This document shows positions 23,993-35,800 of a DNA stretch of 64,000 nucleotides, one piece after another (within the stretch, counting starts at the first letter, position 1; each line of letters begins with the position of its first letter). Source of the stretch: Tomocerus qinae (lineage: Eukaryota > Arthropoda > Collembola > Entomobryomorpha > Tomoceridae); NCBI GenBank assembly GCA_020055645.1, contig CM034548.1:45004296-45068295 (forward strand). The letters run 5' to 3'. Both the position numbers and the translations under genes were made by a program. Below the pieces are notes generated by a model that did no database searches, was not told the DNA's origin, and was given only the letters and a program-made list of their open reading frames with translations.

Positions 23993-24940
23993 CTTACGGA
24001 ATTAAACTTATTTCGTCTCTATATTTCGTACTATTTCACACTAATTCGGATTGTGAGTGAGCGTGTAACTAGCGGGATGATCCGAGGGATGCGTGGTGAC
24101 CAATATCCGTTCCGTTCGAATATGGTGAGTGGGATTAGGAGATGATCAAATGAAGTCTGGATGTTGTTATGTGAAAAGAAACTCGAAGATGATTCACTGT
24201 GTATGTATTTTTGGAATGCTGGATAAATTGAGTTTATTGGAATGGAGAATTATATTTAATGTTTTGAGAGTAACTTCGTAGAGACTAGAGATTAATCATA
24301 CACTTGAAAAACCAAATTTGACGTATGGTGAAAAAACAAGCGTGAAAGAAACTTATGTACAAAATGTGTTTAAAGTGCAGTTATTGTGTTGTAAGTTAGC
24401 AGTTTACAAAAATGAATTGATTCAATTGGTGTATTAAACACAGGGTGTGGAATGGGAATGAATTATTAATTAGATAGAGATTGGGGGATAATAATATGTG
24501 GATCAAAATTACAAATTTGTTGATTCGAGATGACAAAAAGTGACGTGGGAATCGTGAAAATCGCGTTTTGGGGAAACCAACAAAATGTCAGCCAGGCTTG
24601 TTGCTGACTCAAAGTTCAAGACCAATCTTTTTAATATAGGACGTCGGAGCGAATTCTCCAGCTCCCGACTCCAACAAAAGTTCAAGCTTCACTATCTATC
24701 TAACTATTTCTTATCGCTTATCTGCCTTCATCGCTAGTCTCAGCTTCATTTCCATAGAATTTAACATATTATTATTATTGGGTCGCTTCTAATGCTTACT
24801 ATCGTTCTACAAATACAATGATTCTGGAAATGTGCAGGTAAATGACCTAGCGTAAAGCAGCAAGGCGAAGCATAGTTTGCTATAAGAATAGGCCTATGAA
24901 AAGCGAAGCTTTTTCTATGTTTACATAAATCTGCCTGACA
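23993..24940 (-). repeat. Downstream (3') LTR
   Basis: This 948-bp repeat appears identical to 28888..29835. Its outer edge abuts AGTAT. Its inner edge TGTCAGGC (minus strand) abuts the purine tract at 24941..24958. Confidence 0.88.
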
Positions 24941-24958
24941 TCCTCTGCGGTCCCTCCT
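24941..24958 (-). promoter_or_regulatory. Polypurine tract of the LTR element
   Basis: On the minus strand AGGAGGGACCGCAGAGGA (16 of 18 purines) immediately precedes the LTR start TGTCAGG. This is the place where plus-strand DNA synthesis is primed in LTR elements, and it fixes the element's orientation. Confidence 0.7.
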
Positions 24959-25503
24959 ATATTTTTGCAATTTTCTGCATTTTGATACTTATAGTCGTCT
25001 CTTTTTAATAAAAGAGTGAGGGAAAAGGGTAGATACTAGTAGTGTTTAGGTTTATAATATAGGGGAATATAAGAGTGGGTGATAGATACCATTTGTACAA
25101 ACGAATAGGAGAATACTGCTAAGGGAGGAGAAAATAATACTAAATGCTACAGATGAAGGGAATACATATTACCATTGATATTGATAGAGGTTATAATATA
25201 ATATTAATATTTAGTGAAGGGAGAATACATGATAAGGGTAAATTATTAACTATAACAGAGAAAATGATGTAAATGATACATGGTTGAATTGGGTAACAAA
25301 ATTTTAACAAAAAAAAGGTTTTATAGGGTGGAATAGGGTGTAAAAGTGTAGAATGTAGTGTAAAGATGAGGTGTAGTATTAAAACAATAGTATTACGGCC
25401 GTTGCCAACTATTTTGAAGTGAAGAATGGGTGGGAAAGATAGGTGATAGGGTGAAGTGAGTGAAATGGCGAATGCTTGAGTAGTATGTTGAGTCTGGTGG
25501 CGA

Positions 25504-25752
25504 TTACAAGTGGAGTTGCGATATTTTGGTTGGTAGTGTGAAATAAAGGGTGTCTGCACAGACGTTTGGCATGATCTTTTGCAATTTCTCCAACAGCTGC
25601 ATCCGGACTAGGTCTTGCCATGGGTAAAGAATGGATAGTGTGTTTAGAGAGCCGGAACAGTGCCTGTTGGTTTGAACAACAAAGATTAGTATCATGAATG
25701 ACATTTTATGCTTAGAATTAACGTGCAAAGTTCTGTTTTGGTAGTTTGACAT
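25504..25752 (-). CDS. Possible small third open frame of the LTR element (82 aa)
   Basis: An ATG-started frame lies 150 bp downstream of the 512-codon frame, in the same direction. It includes an amphipathic-looking stretch (WQDLVRMQLLEKLQKIMP). No family is recognised. It overlaps another frame (25191..25559), which makes chance a real possibility. Confidence 0.2.
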   Translation of the reverse strand: MSNYQNRTLHVNSKHKMSFMILIFVVQTNRHCSGSLNTLSILYPWQDLVRMQLLEKLQKIMPNVCADTLYFTLPTKISQLHL

Positions 25753-25901
25753 GACTTGTCGATTTTTCTTGTTTAAGCTGAAAAGAATGCATGGTGAATA
25801 ATTAGAGTTTCATTAATGCTTTGTGTTTGTCGTTCATGTCGATGGTAAGGATTTCACGTAATTATCGCATTTGACTTGTTGGTTAAAGATTATTTGATAA
25901 G

Positions 25902-27440
25902 TCAGGGGAGGGAATTTATGTATGCTTGTACTCTTTCCTGTGACCAAGATGTTGTTGAAGATGAAGTTTTGGTAGATGATCCTATTGCACTGTCTGATTG
26001 ATGATAATGAGAATGTAAAGAAATTGTCGATTCGCTACTGTGATGCTTTTGAAGTATTTTGGAGATTGAGGCTAACTTTTGGGCATCTAAACCAATGAAA
26101 AGGTCGTAAGGCAAATCGTTATGATTATGACAATCTAACGTTATCTCCTGGTTAGCAATTGGAAATGTAAATTGAGAAAATTTAAAGAAATGATAAGATT
26201 GACATGGAATGTTTTCATCTTTAAATCTGCTGATAGTTCTAACATTAATTGCTGATTCCTTAACTTTGTTAGCATAAAATACTTTCAAATGTAAATTTTT
26301 GAATTTGACTTTCTTTACAGTGCCTTTACGGGTATAGAAGGGCGTATCTTCTATGGGAACAGGGTACCAAGATTTCTTTTTCCTATATGATTCTTCAACA
26401 TCTGATATATTGGGGATATATTCGAAGTCTGAGGGAATGTCATTGAGACTAGCATGTAAAGAGGGATTAAATGAAGGTTGAGTGAGTGATAATGGTGGAA
26501 ATTCTTCTAAGTTTACAATAAAGTTGTTCCTTGAAATAAGTACTTCTTCTGTGTGTGTACAGGGACAGTTAGAAATAGGATTGATGGTGATTGTAGCTTC
26601 AAGGACATTGCTTGCTTCTTCCTGTTGTGGAATGGCAAAGGGAATAATGTTTTGTGTTTCGACGTGGTTGTCGGTAGGTGGCGTAGTGGGATTAAATTCA
26701 GTTTCAGTGTTTGCAAATAGGTTGCTTGGTTGATTGTGATAAAGATTAAAGGTTTCGTGATGAGGGATTTGTGCATGTGCGAAAGTTTCTGGGTCAATTT
26801 GTGAATTGGTTACCAGGGGAACTTGTGAAAATGAAAAAGGGTCTGCTGCTGAGACGTTATGAGAATGAGGAATATTAACAGAATTCGTGTGTGCATAATC
26901 AATGGGATTTGAGAATGTATGAGAATTATTGCTAAATTCGTATGATTGGGATTGGGAGGAATAGAGTTCATTGCTGATAGGTTGATTTTTCTTAAACTTG
27001 GAATTAAGGAAGATTCTAGTTTTGAACAATGATCGACGGTTGTTCGGGTTTGTCTTGGGTATATCTGCAATGGTGGGATTGGGTATTATTGGTGTTGTAA
27101 CAGTATTTTCTTTGATAAGTACTGGCTCTTGTTGTTGAGATATGATTTCTTCATTTATTTCATCTTTTTCTACTGAACTTGGTTGCTGTTGTGTGGATAT
27201 GACTGGTTTATCTAAATTTTCGTTACGTTGCTGGTGAAGCACGCATTCAATGATGTTATTGAAATGTGAAATAACCTGAGTGACAGCATCAAAATGCTTG
27301 GTGTCTACGACTATCGTTTTAGATGAACATAATTTGTGACATATTACTGTGATGGCCTGGAGTAGATCAGTAGAAGTTAGGGTACTATGTTTAGAGAATA
27401 GCTGTTGTAACTGTGGGTTTGTGTTAGTGGCGGTAGCCAT
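25902..27440 (-). CDS. Unrecognised 512-aa protein of the LTR element (Gag-like position)
   Basis: This is the only long frame of the element, starting ATG at 27440. Residues about 20-72 look helical (TSTDLLQAITVICHKL, FDAVTQVISHFNNIIE). Residues about 80-350 are Asn/Gln/Ser/Pro/Thr-rich and probably disordered, with one basic patch (NNRRSLFKTRIFLNSKFKKN). Residues about 373-456 form a beta-rich block ending LPYDLFIGLDAQKL, which resembles the end of a retropepsin fold (I-L-G-x-D), though no DTG/DSG active site is visible. The last 55 residues are Ser/His/Thr-rich. There is no CCHC knuckle and no YxDD. Position and layout suggest a Gag or Gag-protease remnant that has been kept open; a structural protein specific to this family is the alternative. 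The product is real as an open frame (1.5 kb in AT-rich DNA); its function is unknown. Confidence 0.7.
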   Translation of the reverse strand: MATATNTNPQLQQLFSKHSTLTSTDLLQAITVICHKLCSSKTIVVDTKHFDAVTQVISHFNNIIECVLHQQRNENLDKPVISTQQQPSSVEKDEINEEIISQQQEPVLIKENTVTTPIIPNPTIADIPKTNPNNRRSLFKTRIFLNSKFKKNQPISNELYSSQSQSYEFSNNSHTFSNPIDYAHTNSVNIPHSHNVSAADPFSFSQVPLVTNSQIDPETFAHAQIPHHETFNLYHNQPSNLFANTETEFNPTTPPTDNHVETQNIIPFAIPQQEEASNVLEATITINPISNCPCTHTEEVLISRNNFIVNLEEFPPLSLTQPSFNPSLHASLNDIPSDFEYIPNISDVEESYRKKKSWYPVPIEDTPFYTRKGTVKKVKFKNLHLKVFYANKVKESAINVRTISRFKDENIPCQSYHFFKFSQFTFPIANQEITLDCHNHNDLPYDLFIGLDAQKLASISKILQKHHSSESTISLHSHYHQSDSAIGSSTKTSSSTTSWSQERVQAYINSLP

Positions 27441-27495
27441 GGTAGGTAAAATGTGAAAAGTTGGAAAAGTGAGAATGAGTAATATTATTTATCTA

Positions 27496-27684
27496 CTACT
27501 GATGATGGGTGACTTTGAAAATACGTGCGTTGTGTTCAATAGGATAATGTAAATCTATCTGGTGACAGATTGCATTAATTGTGAGGTTACATAAACTTTC
27601 TGTGTCAAAATATTGTACAGAGATATTCAGATTGGTTGCTGTGCCTGAAGGAATGACTTCTGCATCGGAGACTAGATACAGCAT
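27496..27684 (-). CDS. Possible small upstream open frame of the LTR element (62 aa)
   Basis: The ATG at 27684 opens a frame ending 55 bp before the 512-aa protein's start. The product (MLYLVSDAEVIPSGTATN at its start) has a protein-like composition but no recognised family. It could be a short leader protein or a remnant of a longer frame. Confidence 0.3.
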   Translation of the reverse strand: MLYLVSDAEVIPSGTATNLNISVQYFDTESLCNLTINAICHQIDLHYPIEHNARIFKVTHHQ

Positions 27685-27690
27685 GGGCAA

Positions 27691-28887
27691 CTAAATTTAT
27701 CAAAGAGTCTCTAGTTGTAAGTTCACTATAGGCTGCAAATTCTGGTACTTGAAAGTTAAGGGATATCGACCATTGCATATTGTAGCAGTTCAGATGTTAA
27801 AGATAGAAAACACTCATGGTATATTCAAAATAATAGTTTGATTGTGTATGGAAAATAAAGTACGTAATGTAAATCGTTAGCTTAAGTGAACTGAGACAGA
27901 AGTAGAAATAAATTCATTTGAATAGAAAGGAACTGTTGATTTGACTTTGTGAACATTCAGTTTAAGTATACAGAATTTCAAGAAAAATAATAAAAAGTTA
28001 TTTTCATTGCTGTGGATAAATGTACGTTATGAATAAGGTTCACGGAGAAGTAGCTTTACAGTGACCTATTATGTACTTATATAATGTACCTAACTGAATT
28101 GCCGTATATAACGTAAGGACTGTAACGTTGACTCAATTGATGGTCGTTATACTGGACAGTGGCTAATCTGTGACGGTTTATGCTTATTAGGTAGGTACGT
28201 ATTTTTGACGGAAAGAGAATGTGGGGTCAAGCAACTTTTAGACAAAGGAAATGCGGATTGGCTGGGAACAAAGAAAATGATCGTTACGTATCGAATTATA
28301 TTTCTGAATCTCTTTCCAGCGTTTCAAGAAATGTTTTAAGTTAATTTAAGATCAAAGAAATGAATTTTGATGCATTTGGAATGATAACTGACGGGTTAGG
28401 ATTACTAGAGAATGATTAAAAGAGTTTGAAAGTGATTAGGAATATTATACATGAATATTTACGAACATGTAGTTCAATATTATTGTGAAAAAGAGCGGGG
28501 GTTGGGGAGAGAATAATGTAACTCAAACGGTAGATTTGGATACTCGGACAGTGGCCCTAAATTGCAATTGAATTATTGTTTTACATAAATCATATAATAA
28601 TGCACTGCTTAGTTGTGAGTACGACCGCCGGATAAATTTTGCACAGGGACAGATTTCATTTCATTACTTGGTTATTTTCATTGATAGGATAGATTACATA
28701 ATATGTAAGATAGAATAGTTTACTCTTTATACCTGTTGTATAGAAGAGAGAGAGACGTGGCGGATTCTGCAACACGGCCAGGAAGTACTTGGTTATCTGT
28801 CCAAGGAAACGGTGACGTAAGCGGGAGGGTGCTTAGTTCAGGTTCTCCGGGCAAGCCGATTCAGGCGGGGTTCAGGACCTTTATCTT
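27691..28887 (-). other. Untranslated leader of the LTR element
   Basis: About 1.2 kb lies between the upstream LTR and the first open frame without coding capacity. The region next to the LTR (28740..28887) is distinctly more GC-rich, and on the minus strand begins AAGATAAAGGTCCTGAACCC. It may hold the primer and packaging sites, but no standard TGG-starting primer site is evident. Confidence 0.5.
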
Positions 28888-29835
28888 CTTACGGAATTAA
28901 ACTTATTTCGTCTCTATATTTCGTACTATTTCACACTAATTCGGATTGTGAGTGAGCGTGTAACTAGCGGGATGATCCGAGGGATGCGTGGTGACCAATA
29001 TCCGTTCCGTTCGAATATGGTGAGTGGGATTAGGAGATGATCAAATGAAGTCTGGATGTTGTTATGTGAAAAGAAACTCGAAGATGATTCACTGTGTATG
29101 TATTTTTGGAATGCTGGATAAATTGAGTTTATTGGAATGGAGAATTATATTTAATGTTTTGAGAGTAACTTCGTAGAGACTAGAGATTAATCATACACTT
29201 GAAAAACCAAATTTGACGTATGGTGAAAAAACAAGCGTGAAAGAAACTTATGTACAAAATGTGTTTAAAGTGCAGTTATTGTGTTGTAAGTTAGCAGTTT
29301 ACAAAAATGAATTGATTCAATTGGTGTATTAAACACAGGGTGTGGAATGGGAATGAATTATTAATTAGATAGAGATTGGGGGATAATAATATGTGGATCA
29401 AAATTACAAATTTGTTGATTCGAGATGACAAAAAGTGACGTGGGAATCGTGAAAATCGCGTTTTGGGGAAACCAACAAAATGTCAGCCAGGCTTGTTGCT
29501 GACTCAAAGTTCAAGACCAATCTTTTTAATATAGGACGTCGGAGCGAATTCTCCAGCTCCCGACTCCAACAAAAGTTCAAGCTTCACTATCTATCTAACT
29601 ATTTCTTATCGCTTATCTGCCTTCATCGCTAGTCTCAGCTTCATTTCCATAGAATTTAACATATTATTATTATTGGGTCGCTTCTAATGCTTACTATCGT
29701 TCTACAAATACAATGATTCTGGAAATGTGCAGGTAAATGACCTAGCGTAAAGCAGCAAGGCGAAGCATAGTTTGCTATAAGAATAGGCCTATGAAAAGCG
29801 AAGCTTTTTCTATGTTTACATAAATCTGCCTGACA
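28888..29835 (-). repeat. Upstream (5') LTR
   Basis: This is the second copy of the 948-bp repeat, apparently identical to 23993..24940. Its outer edge (TGTCAGGC on the minus strand) abuts the AGTAT duplication at 29836. It would carry the element's promoter. Confidence 0.88.
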
Positions 29836-29840
29836 AGTAT
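29836..29840. repeat. Target-site duplication AGTAT, right
   Basis: This is an exact copy of 23988..23992 immediately outside the right LTR. Confidence 0.85.
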
Positions 29841-32800
29841 ATCTCTTTTTGTTTGCTCCCTTCTTTGCTTTAAACTTGGATTGAAGCTACTGAACTATAA
29901 TGCAAACAACCGCGAGAGAGGATGCGACATTCAATCAGTCATAAGTACCTGAGTAGGCATACTTGAGAAGCCCAAAAATGCTCTCCATGGAATCATAAAC
30001 GGATTCACTGCCACTGGCTACCAAAGGAGATTGAATGGAAATTCAATTGCTCCAGTCCAGCCTCTAAAATCATGAAAGAATAAGAGCTTTCAGAAAACCT
30101 ATTTTATATTAAAATCGTCAATTACTTATTTGAAATCTCTGATGTCCGAAAACCCGGTTTGTTCTTAAGCAACAGGTCTGATACTAGCTCCCTTATTTCA
30201 ATTTACAAGGACATTTCAAGGTCCGTGCCACTCATATTTAAAAGATTAGGATCAAAAGGCAAAATTGCTGATGATTGGCATTACGATAAAAATTCAAAAC
30301 AACAAAGCATTTGATTGTCTACACAGCTTTTTCGTGGACTCGGGCACAATTTCAGCAAATAATATTTAATGTACTTTATTGCAATTTTCAAACTCTTCAA
30401 TTCAGAGAATAGGGTTTTGTAATGTAAAGCAATAAATAAAATTTAAATATTCGAGTGTCTTTCCATTGTAGTTGAAAATAGAAAATAATTTCGTGGAAGT
30501 TCAGGTTGAAATTTTTTGGTTTTCTATAGAAAGTATTTACATACTCCATTTAGCTGCTATTGGTTGAGACATTGTACGTCGCAAAGTTTTATTTTTGTAG
30601 CTTTTATCTTCAAGACACTCCAATGTCGTTAATACTATGCTTTAGTTTTATTCAGCAGATCATTGACATTCATCGTATGTCGAGATAACAGTAGTAAAAT
30701 ATTGCTCATATCATATTACTGTTGTATTTAAGTGGAATATCGTTCTCCGACTCTGCTCTCATACTCTCTGCTGTCTCGGGGCTATAGGCCATATCATACA
30801 TATTCTGCTATGTCAGGGCCAGTTCTGTCGGACAGTTAGTGTGTCTGATTTTCAATTAAAGTTATAATTAGAGCTCAAAATAAACCAGAATCTATTTTGA
30901 TTATGTTTTAGGATTTTGGGATTTCAGTTTCTGAATAATTGCTGTGAGCAATGTCCAGTAAAATGGTGATTGTCCTCAACATATCATCAGGTTGGTTTAA
31001 ATTGGAGGCATTTGTTTAAATTAAAATCAAAATTTTCAACCTGAATGTTTCGATGATTTAAAAAACTTTTCACAAAAATCGGGCTTTTTATGCTCGTCTT
31101 AAAAATCTTGAAACCAAATGATAAAACTCCAACTTTGGATAACCCACAAGCTGATTTTTGCATGCGTAAAAGCGGTTTTCGGTTGCATCGATTTGGATGG
31201 ATTATTGACATCTATATACAATACGTCACTACCTTCATACACGAAATAAGTATTTTATACAAGTTATCCGTGATCCGCCCGGCCAGCAGCAAGGCCCGAA
31301 CAGGCACGTGCAGCAATAAATATCTGCCGGTGCAACTCTCTAATACATACCGACCTGGTTATGCGTCGTTTTATCATTGGAGCTTCACTCACAAATCTCT
31401 CTTTGTAGTTATATGTAGCACATACTTAACCCAATTATGGCAGGTAATTACAATTCTCAAATGAATGGGGAATCAAAACAATCTTTTTCTCTCAAATGGA
31501 ATTCTATAAAATGTAGTTTTGTGTTCAAAAATATATTTGATAACATGCCTCCTCCCTTCAGCTAAATTATTATGCTGTGTTAAGGTACATTTAACATTCG
31601 TACAAGTAATCTAAGTGCTAGTATATTTTATTTTAAATATACTAAGCATCCAGTTTAAATAGATTGATTTTGCTCTACTGGTTTCATTTCTGACAAACGA
31701 AATATTTTATGAATGCTACTGCACGTTTAATGTAGATACTTGATATCTACTTATCTGTGAGAGATGTTGGGATTTTGGGATTCAAGTGAAAACTGCTTTT
31801 AGCGCAATCCATTTTCACTATAAACTAATTCCATTCCGATTGAATTGGAAGTGGTTCAGTCCATAGGTGCAGTCTAAAAGTAATTCACAGTAAAGTGCTT
31901 TCTGTCGAGATGAGGAGGTGAAACCTGAAACCGTGTGGGTATATGAATATTGATGTTAGTTTGCATGCCAGTTTGGACAGTGTAAAAAGTTTAAGTTGGA
32001 AGTTCTACAAATTTGGACTCTATTTATCCAAACGTTTACGTTTCTAATTGTAAAGGTCATCAAAACGTATGCATATAACAGTATCAATGATATTTTAAAG
32101 GCAATAGGTAATATTATATGAATAGGGAAACACATGTCTACTAAACGGAAGAGGTACCTAAATAAGGATGACTTGACATCTCCACCTTTTGCAATGATAT
32201 TCTCCGTATTTAAAGAATGCAATTTCCAGTCATAAAAAGTGCAAGAAGTAGACGACGACCAAGAAGTAGCATATCCAATAAGTTTTTTTCTTTATTTTTG
32301 TATCAATTTAACTATTGACGCATTACTTGGCTTCTAAACTTTGACATTAATCTACTAACTTTAGGGAACCTGATATTCTTAGTGTCTATTTATTATGTAT
32401 ATCTATAAATGCATAATCTGAATGTAAACTATGGGTAAGTGGGAAGAAGAAGCCGGGAGCATCTTCGGTAAACTAGGATAGCAAAAACTTTTGAATCGGA
32501 GGCTAACCTAAAAGTCAAATAGAATCACTCATGAGGAAAGAAACTGTAAAAGTTTGTCTAAGAGTGAAAGAGAACGTGTCATGTTTATGAGAGTAAGATG
32601 AATACCATTTTTTCATTTAAACAGTGCAGTTACAGTCTCCTTTTGGAAGATCCTATTCCAAATAGCGAGATGTGTACGTGTAATGTTATTTGCGATTTCC
32701 TATTCCGGTTGTAAAAAATCAACTTGTAGTAAAGGAAATAAAAAGGAGTAGAAGAAAATGGAGAACATGTCAAACAAAGTTTTATTTATGTATTTCTTGG

Positions 32801-35800
32801 AATACCCCAAGGAGTTTTAGGATAGCTATCAAATCGATGGCCTTCAGTACTGCATGCAAGATTAAAATTTCATCGCAATAAACGTGAAATGCTGTCTATA
32901 TGTAGGTACAAGAGGATCACAAAAGATAAATTCTAATATCTAAGCTACTTATTCTTAACCGTGTAATCGATGGATGCATCTGTACGGAATCTCCATTTCA
33001 AAAAATGAGGAAACATCCCCGTAAGTATTCGATCGAAATTAAAAATACAATACTACTTTGCCAGAAGACATCAATGATAAAATTCAACAGACTGTTTTTA
33101 CATAATAATAAATAGTAACCATGACCAGAGCAGCAATGCTAAACCGCCACAAGCCAAAAATATAGATTAAATAAAATTCTGTGTATGTGCAGTCCATAAA
33201 GTACCGTCTGTTTCACATTACAGATGGTCATGTAAGTACGGGACGCACGAAATTAAATGGTATATTCAATATTGTGCATGATCATTATGTCCAGATATAA
33301 AGTATACTGTACTAGATTCTATTTTCCAACCAATGGAACAATCAGTGGGCAAAGTCCGGCACAGAAATTGGAATCCTTAGATCAATTTTGTGTTTTTGCG
33401 TGGCATTTTATAGTTTTTGTGCAGTAGAGTAGCGTACCGTATCTATGATCTGCTGTAGCAAGTATTGGGATATTAAATAAATATCAGTGTGCAATTTCCT
33501 TGCCAAGATCTAATATGGTCTGGAAAACAACCAACAAATTCGGCATCATTTCATTGAAAGTACCTCCAATAACTTCCCTTCGTCATCTTCTCTGGCTAAA
33601 CCCCAAGATAAGGAAATTGACAACTAAGTATACATACATACACATAGACAGGTATACATAGACACATTGTTACATGTCCCTAGAGTTTCATTCTAGATCT
33701 CTCAAAGAGATCAGATAGAAATCCTAAGGATATCTCAAATGACTCTGTTTGTGGTATAACTTCTCCCCAAATCTCTTCTAAGCATTTTCAAACTTTCTAA
33801 GAAACCAGATCCTGCTTTTAGCAATACAGATATCAGTGATAGAGCACACGGTGTGTCTTACCTGCCTCCGAGCTTTGTGTCTTGTTTCTCTTTCTTTTGG
33901 TATACACTACATATTATAAAAAATGATGTTGAACAAAAAATTTGTCCTTTGACCTTTGCTGCAATCAACATCTGTGCACAGACTAAATGTTAATAGGGAA
34001 AAGTTAGGTAAATCATCATCTCAGCCGACATTAAACCATGCCTCTGCGTAATACTTCTATATTGCGACACAAAAAAGACGGTCCACATTTCCCATATCAG
34101 ATTTAGGTCAATGATCAAGACGTTGTCTTGGAAACCTTGAGGATTATATTTCTAATTATTTCTGGAATTTTTGATTGCATAATAATTAACAGCAATTATG
34201 TTTTAGCTCTTGCAGTGTACCAATTGCAGAAGATATCTCTGAGAATATAAAAATGAGAGAGAGAATATATATACCTTAGCTGTAGGATAGGAATGTTGAG
34301 TTGAATTTTTTCACATCTTGTTCAGTCAGAAATATTCTCAGCAGTATATGTATGCTCCTTAAAATTGAATTTAAGTCATGCCTGTTTAAGTTATGTCTTA
34401 AAGAAATGATTAATCATTGAGAAAATTGACAGGAAGAAGTATGTCACTATGTGTGTACCTACTAATTGGGTCTATCTGCAGAATATTATGTGAGTTATAA
34501 ACAATGCAATGAAAACAAAATGTGGTACTTACAAGCAATGAACGTAAATGTGTTATTATAGCATAAATCGTGAGAAGCGCTGATAACTTTACATGGATTA
34601 TATTACAGAAGTGAAGTGAGAGCATACTGAACATAAATTTATTCAGTAATTTCGCCATTGCCAAAGGGGAGTTGGTTGCTCTGCTCTTCTTGCTGGAATT
34701 TAACGGGAAAACTTTCTCCGTTTTATCTTGATGTATCCTTTGGCAATGTACATACCTGGTTGGGCGGCTCCGTTAAATAATATCATATCTGTACTACCTA
34801 GTCTCCCACCAAGTGCAGAAATATACAGATACACGTCTCTCTGTCTGCTTTCTCTAAACGTTTCCACCAGAACCAACTGAAGTACTGTATTAAAATGCCT
34901 GTTTCCCAGAGGAAGTCGGAGATTACCATTCCATCCACGACCCTTTTTTCTGCATGTAAATGTAATATATGTTATCCTGTCTCTTCTTGGACACTTGTTC
35001 ACTTCTGCATATCAAGACTCTGTCACGTAACTTCCAAATGTGCATGGGTAATAGCTTTCCCAGGAAATTACACTTAAAGCCTCTTGTCTACGGCAATCAC
35101 AGACTGAAGAGCAGAAAAAGCCTTCTGGTACAAATTCAATTCATACAGCTGCACCAATTATGTACTTATATGCACTTATGTATCCTGCTCGAAACGGAGG
35201 AGAGAATCATTATGCTTTAAAAACTCGACAAAACCCGCACGTTGCAAATCTGTTTCTTATCGTAGTGCTAAAAATAAGCAGGTACGGAACCCATGGAAGG
35301 TTAGAAAGCTATTACCTCTCCCAGGAGACATCTCGTCTCCTATTTTCTTTATTCCCAGCTCAGAAAATAACTTTATACGTTTATTATTATTTTTGCTAGT
35401 TACATTGTCATTCATGGATTTAGTACTTCATACCTGGTGAACAAAACTTGTAAGAAAATTATTTCACCTTTTATATTTTAATAACAAAAAATAGCTCCAG
35501 CATAATTTTAATATCACCATAAAACCTCTACCCTTATAAATGCTATTGCAATACTTTTGTAGAAAGTAAATTCAAAGCGACTAGGCTTACCACGTTAACA
35601 AAGTATAGGGATATTCTACGAAAAACGAACTTACATTTTTATTCGTGTAAGAGATCTGTTTGGGATTTTCGTCTCTTTCTGCAAAGCAAACAAAAATATA
35701 TAAAAAAAGCGAGTGCAACTAGAAATAGATGATCATTATTAAAAGCACAGAGCGATCTTTTGTTTGTTTGATCTCTACCGTGAGTTGTTGATTGAGAAAC

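Larger units (their letters stand above)
23993..29835 (-). mobile_element. Non-autonomous LTR retrotransposon, 5.84 kb
   Basis: Two 948-bp direct repeats (offset 4895) bound a 3947-bp interior and are flanked by AGTAT duplications. Orientation is on the minus strand. Read that way the LTR begins TGTCAGGC, a purine-rich tract AGGAGGGACCGCAGAGGA (24941..24958) sits directly before the downstream LTR, and the only long open frame runs the same way. No reverse transcriptase, RNase H or integrase frame and no zinc-knuckle protein is visible, so the element should depend on proteins supplied in trans. The LTRs show no difference by eye, which implies very recent insertion. The LTR's other end is GTAAG, not CA, and no TGG-type tRNA primer site follows the upstream LTR. 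Both are unusual. Confidence 0.88.

Noticed and set aside
23857-24060. 67-codon plus-strand gene
   Set aside because: It crosses the left edge of the LTR element, so the frame was created by the insertion.
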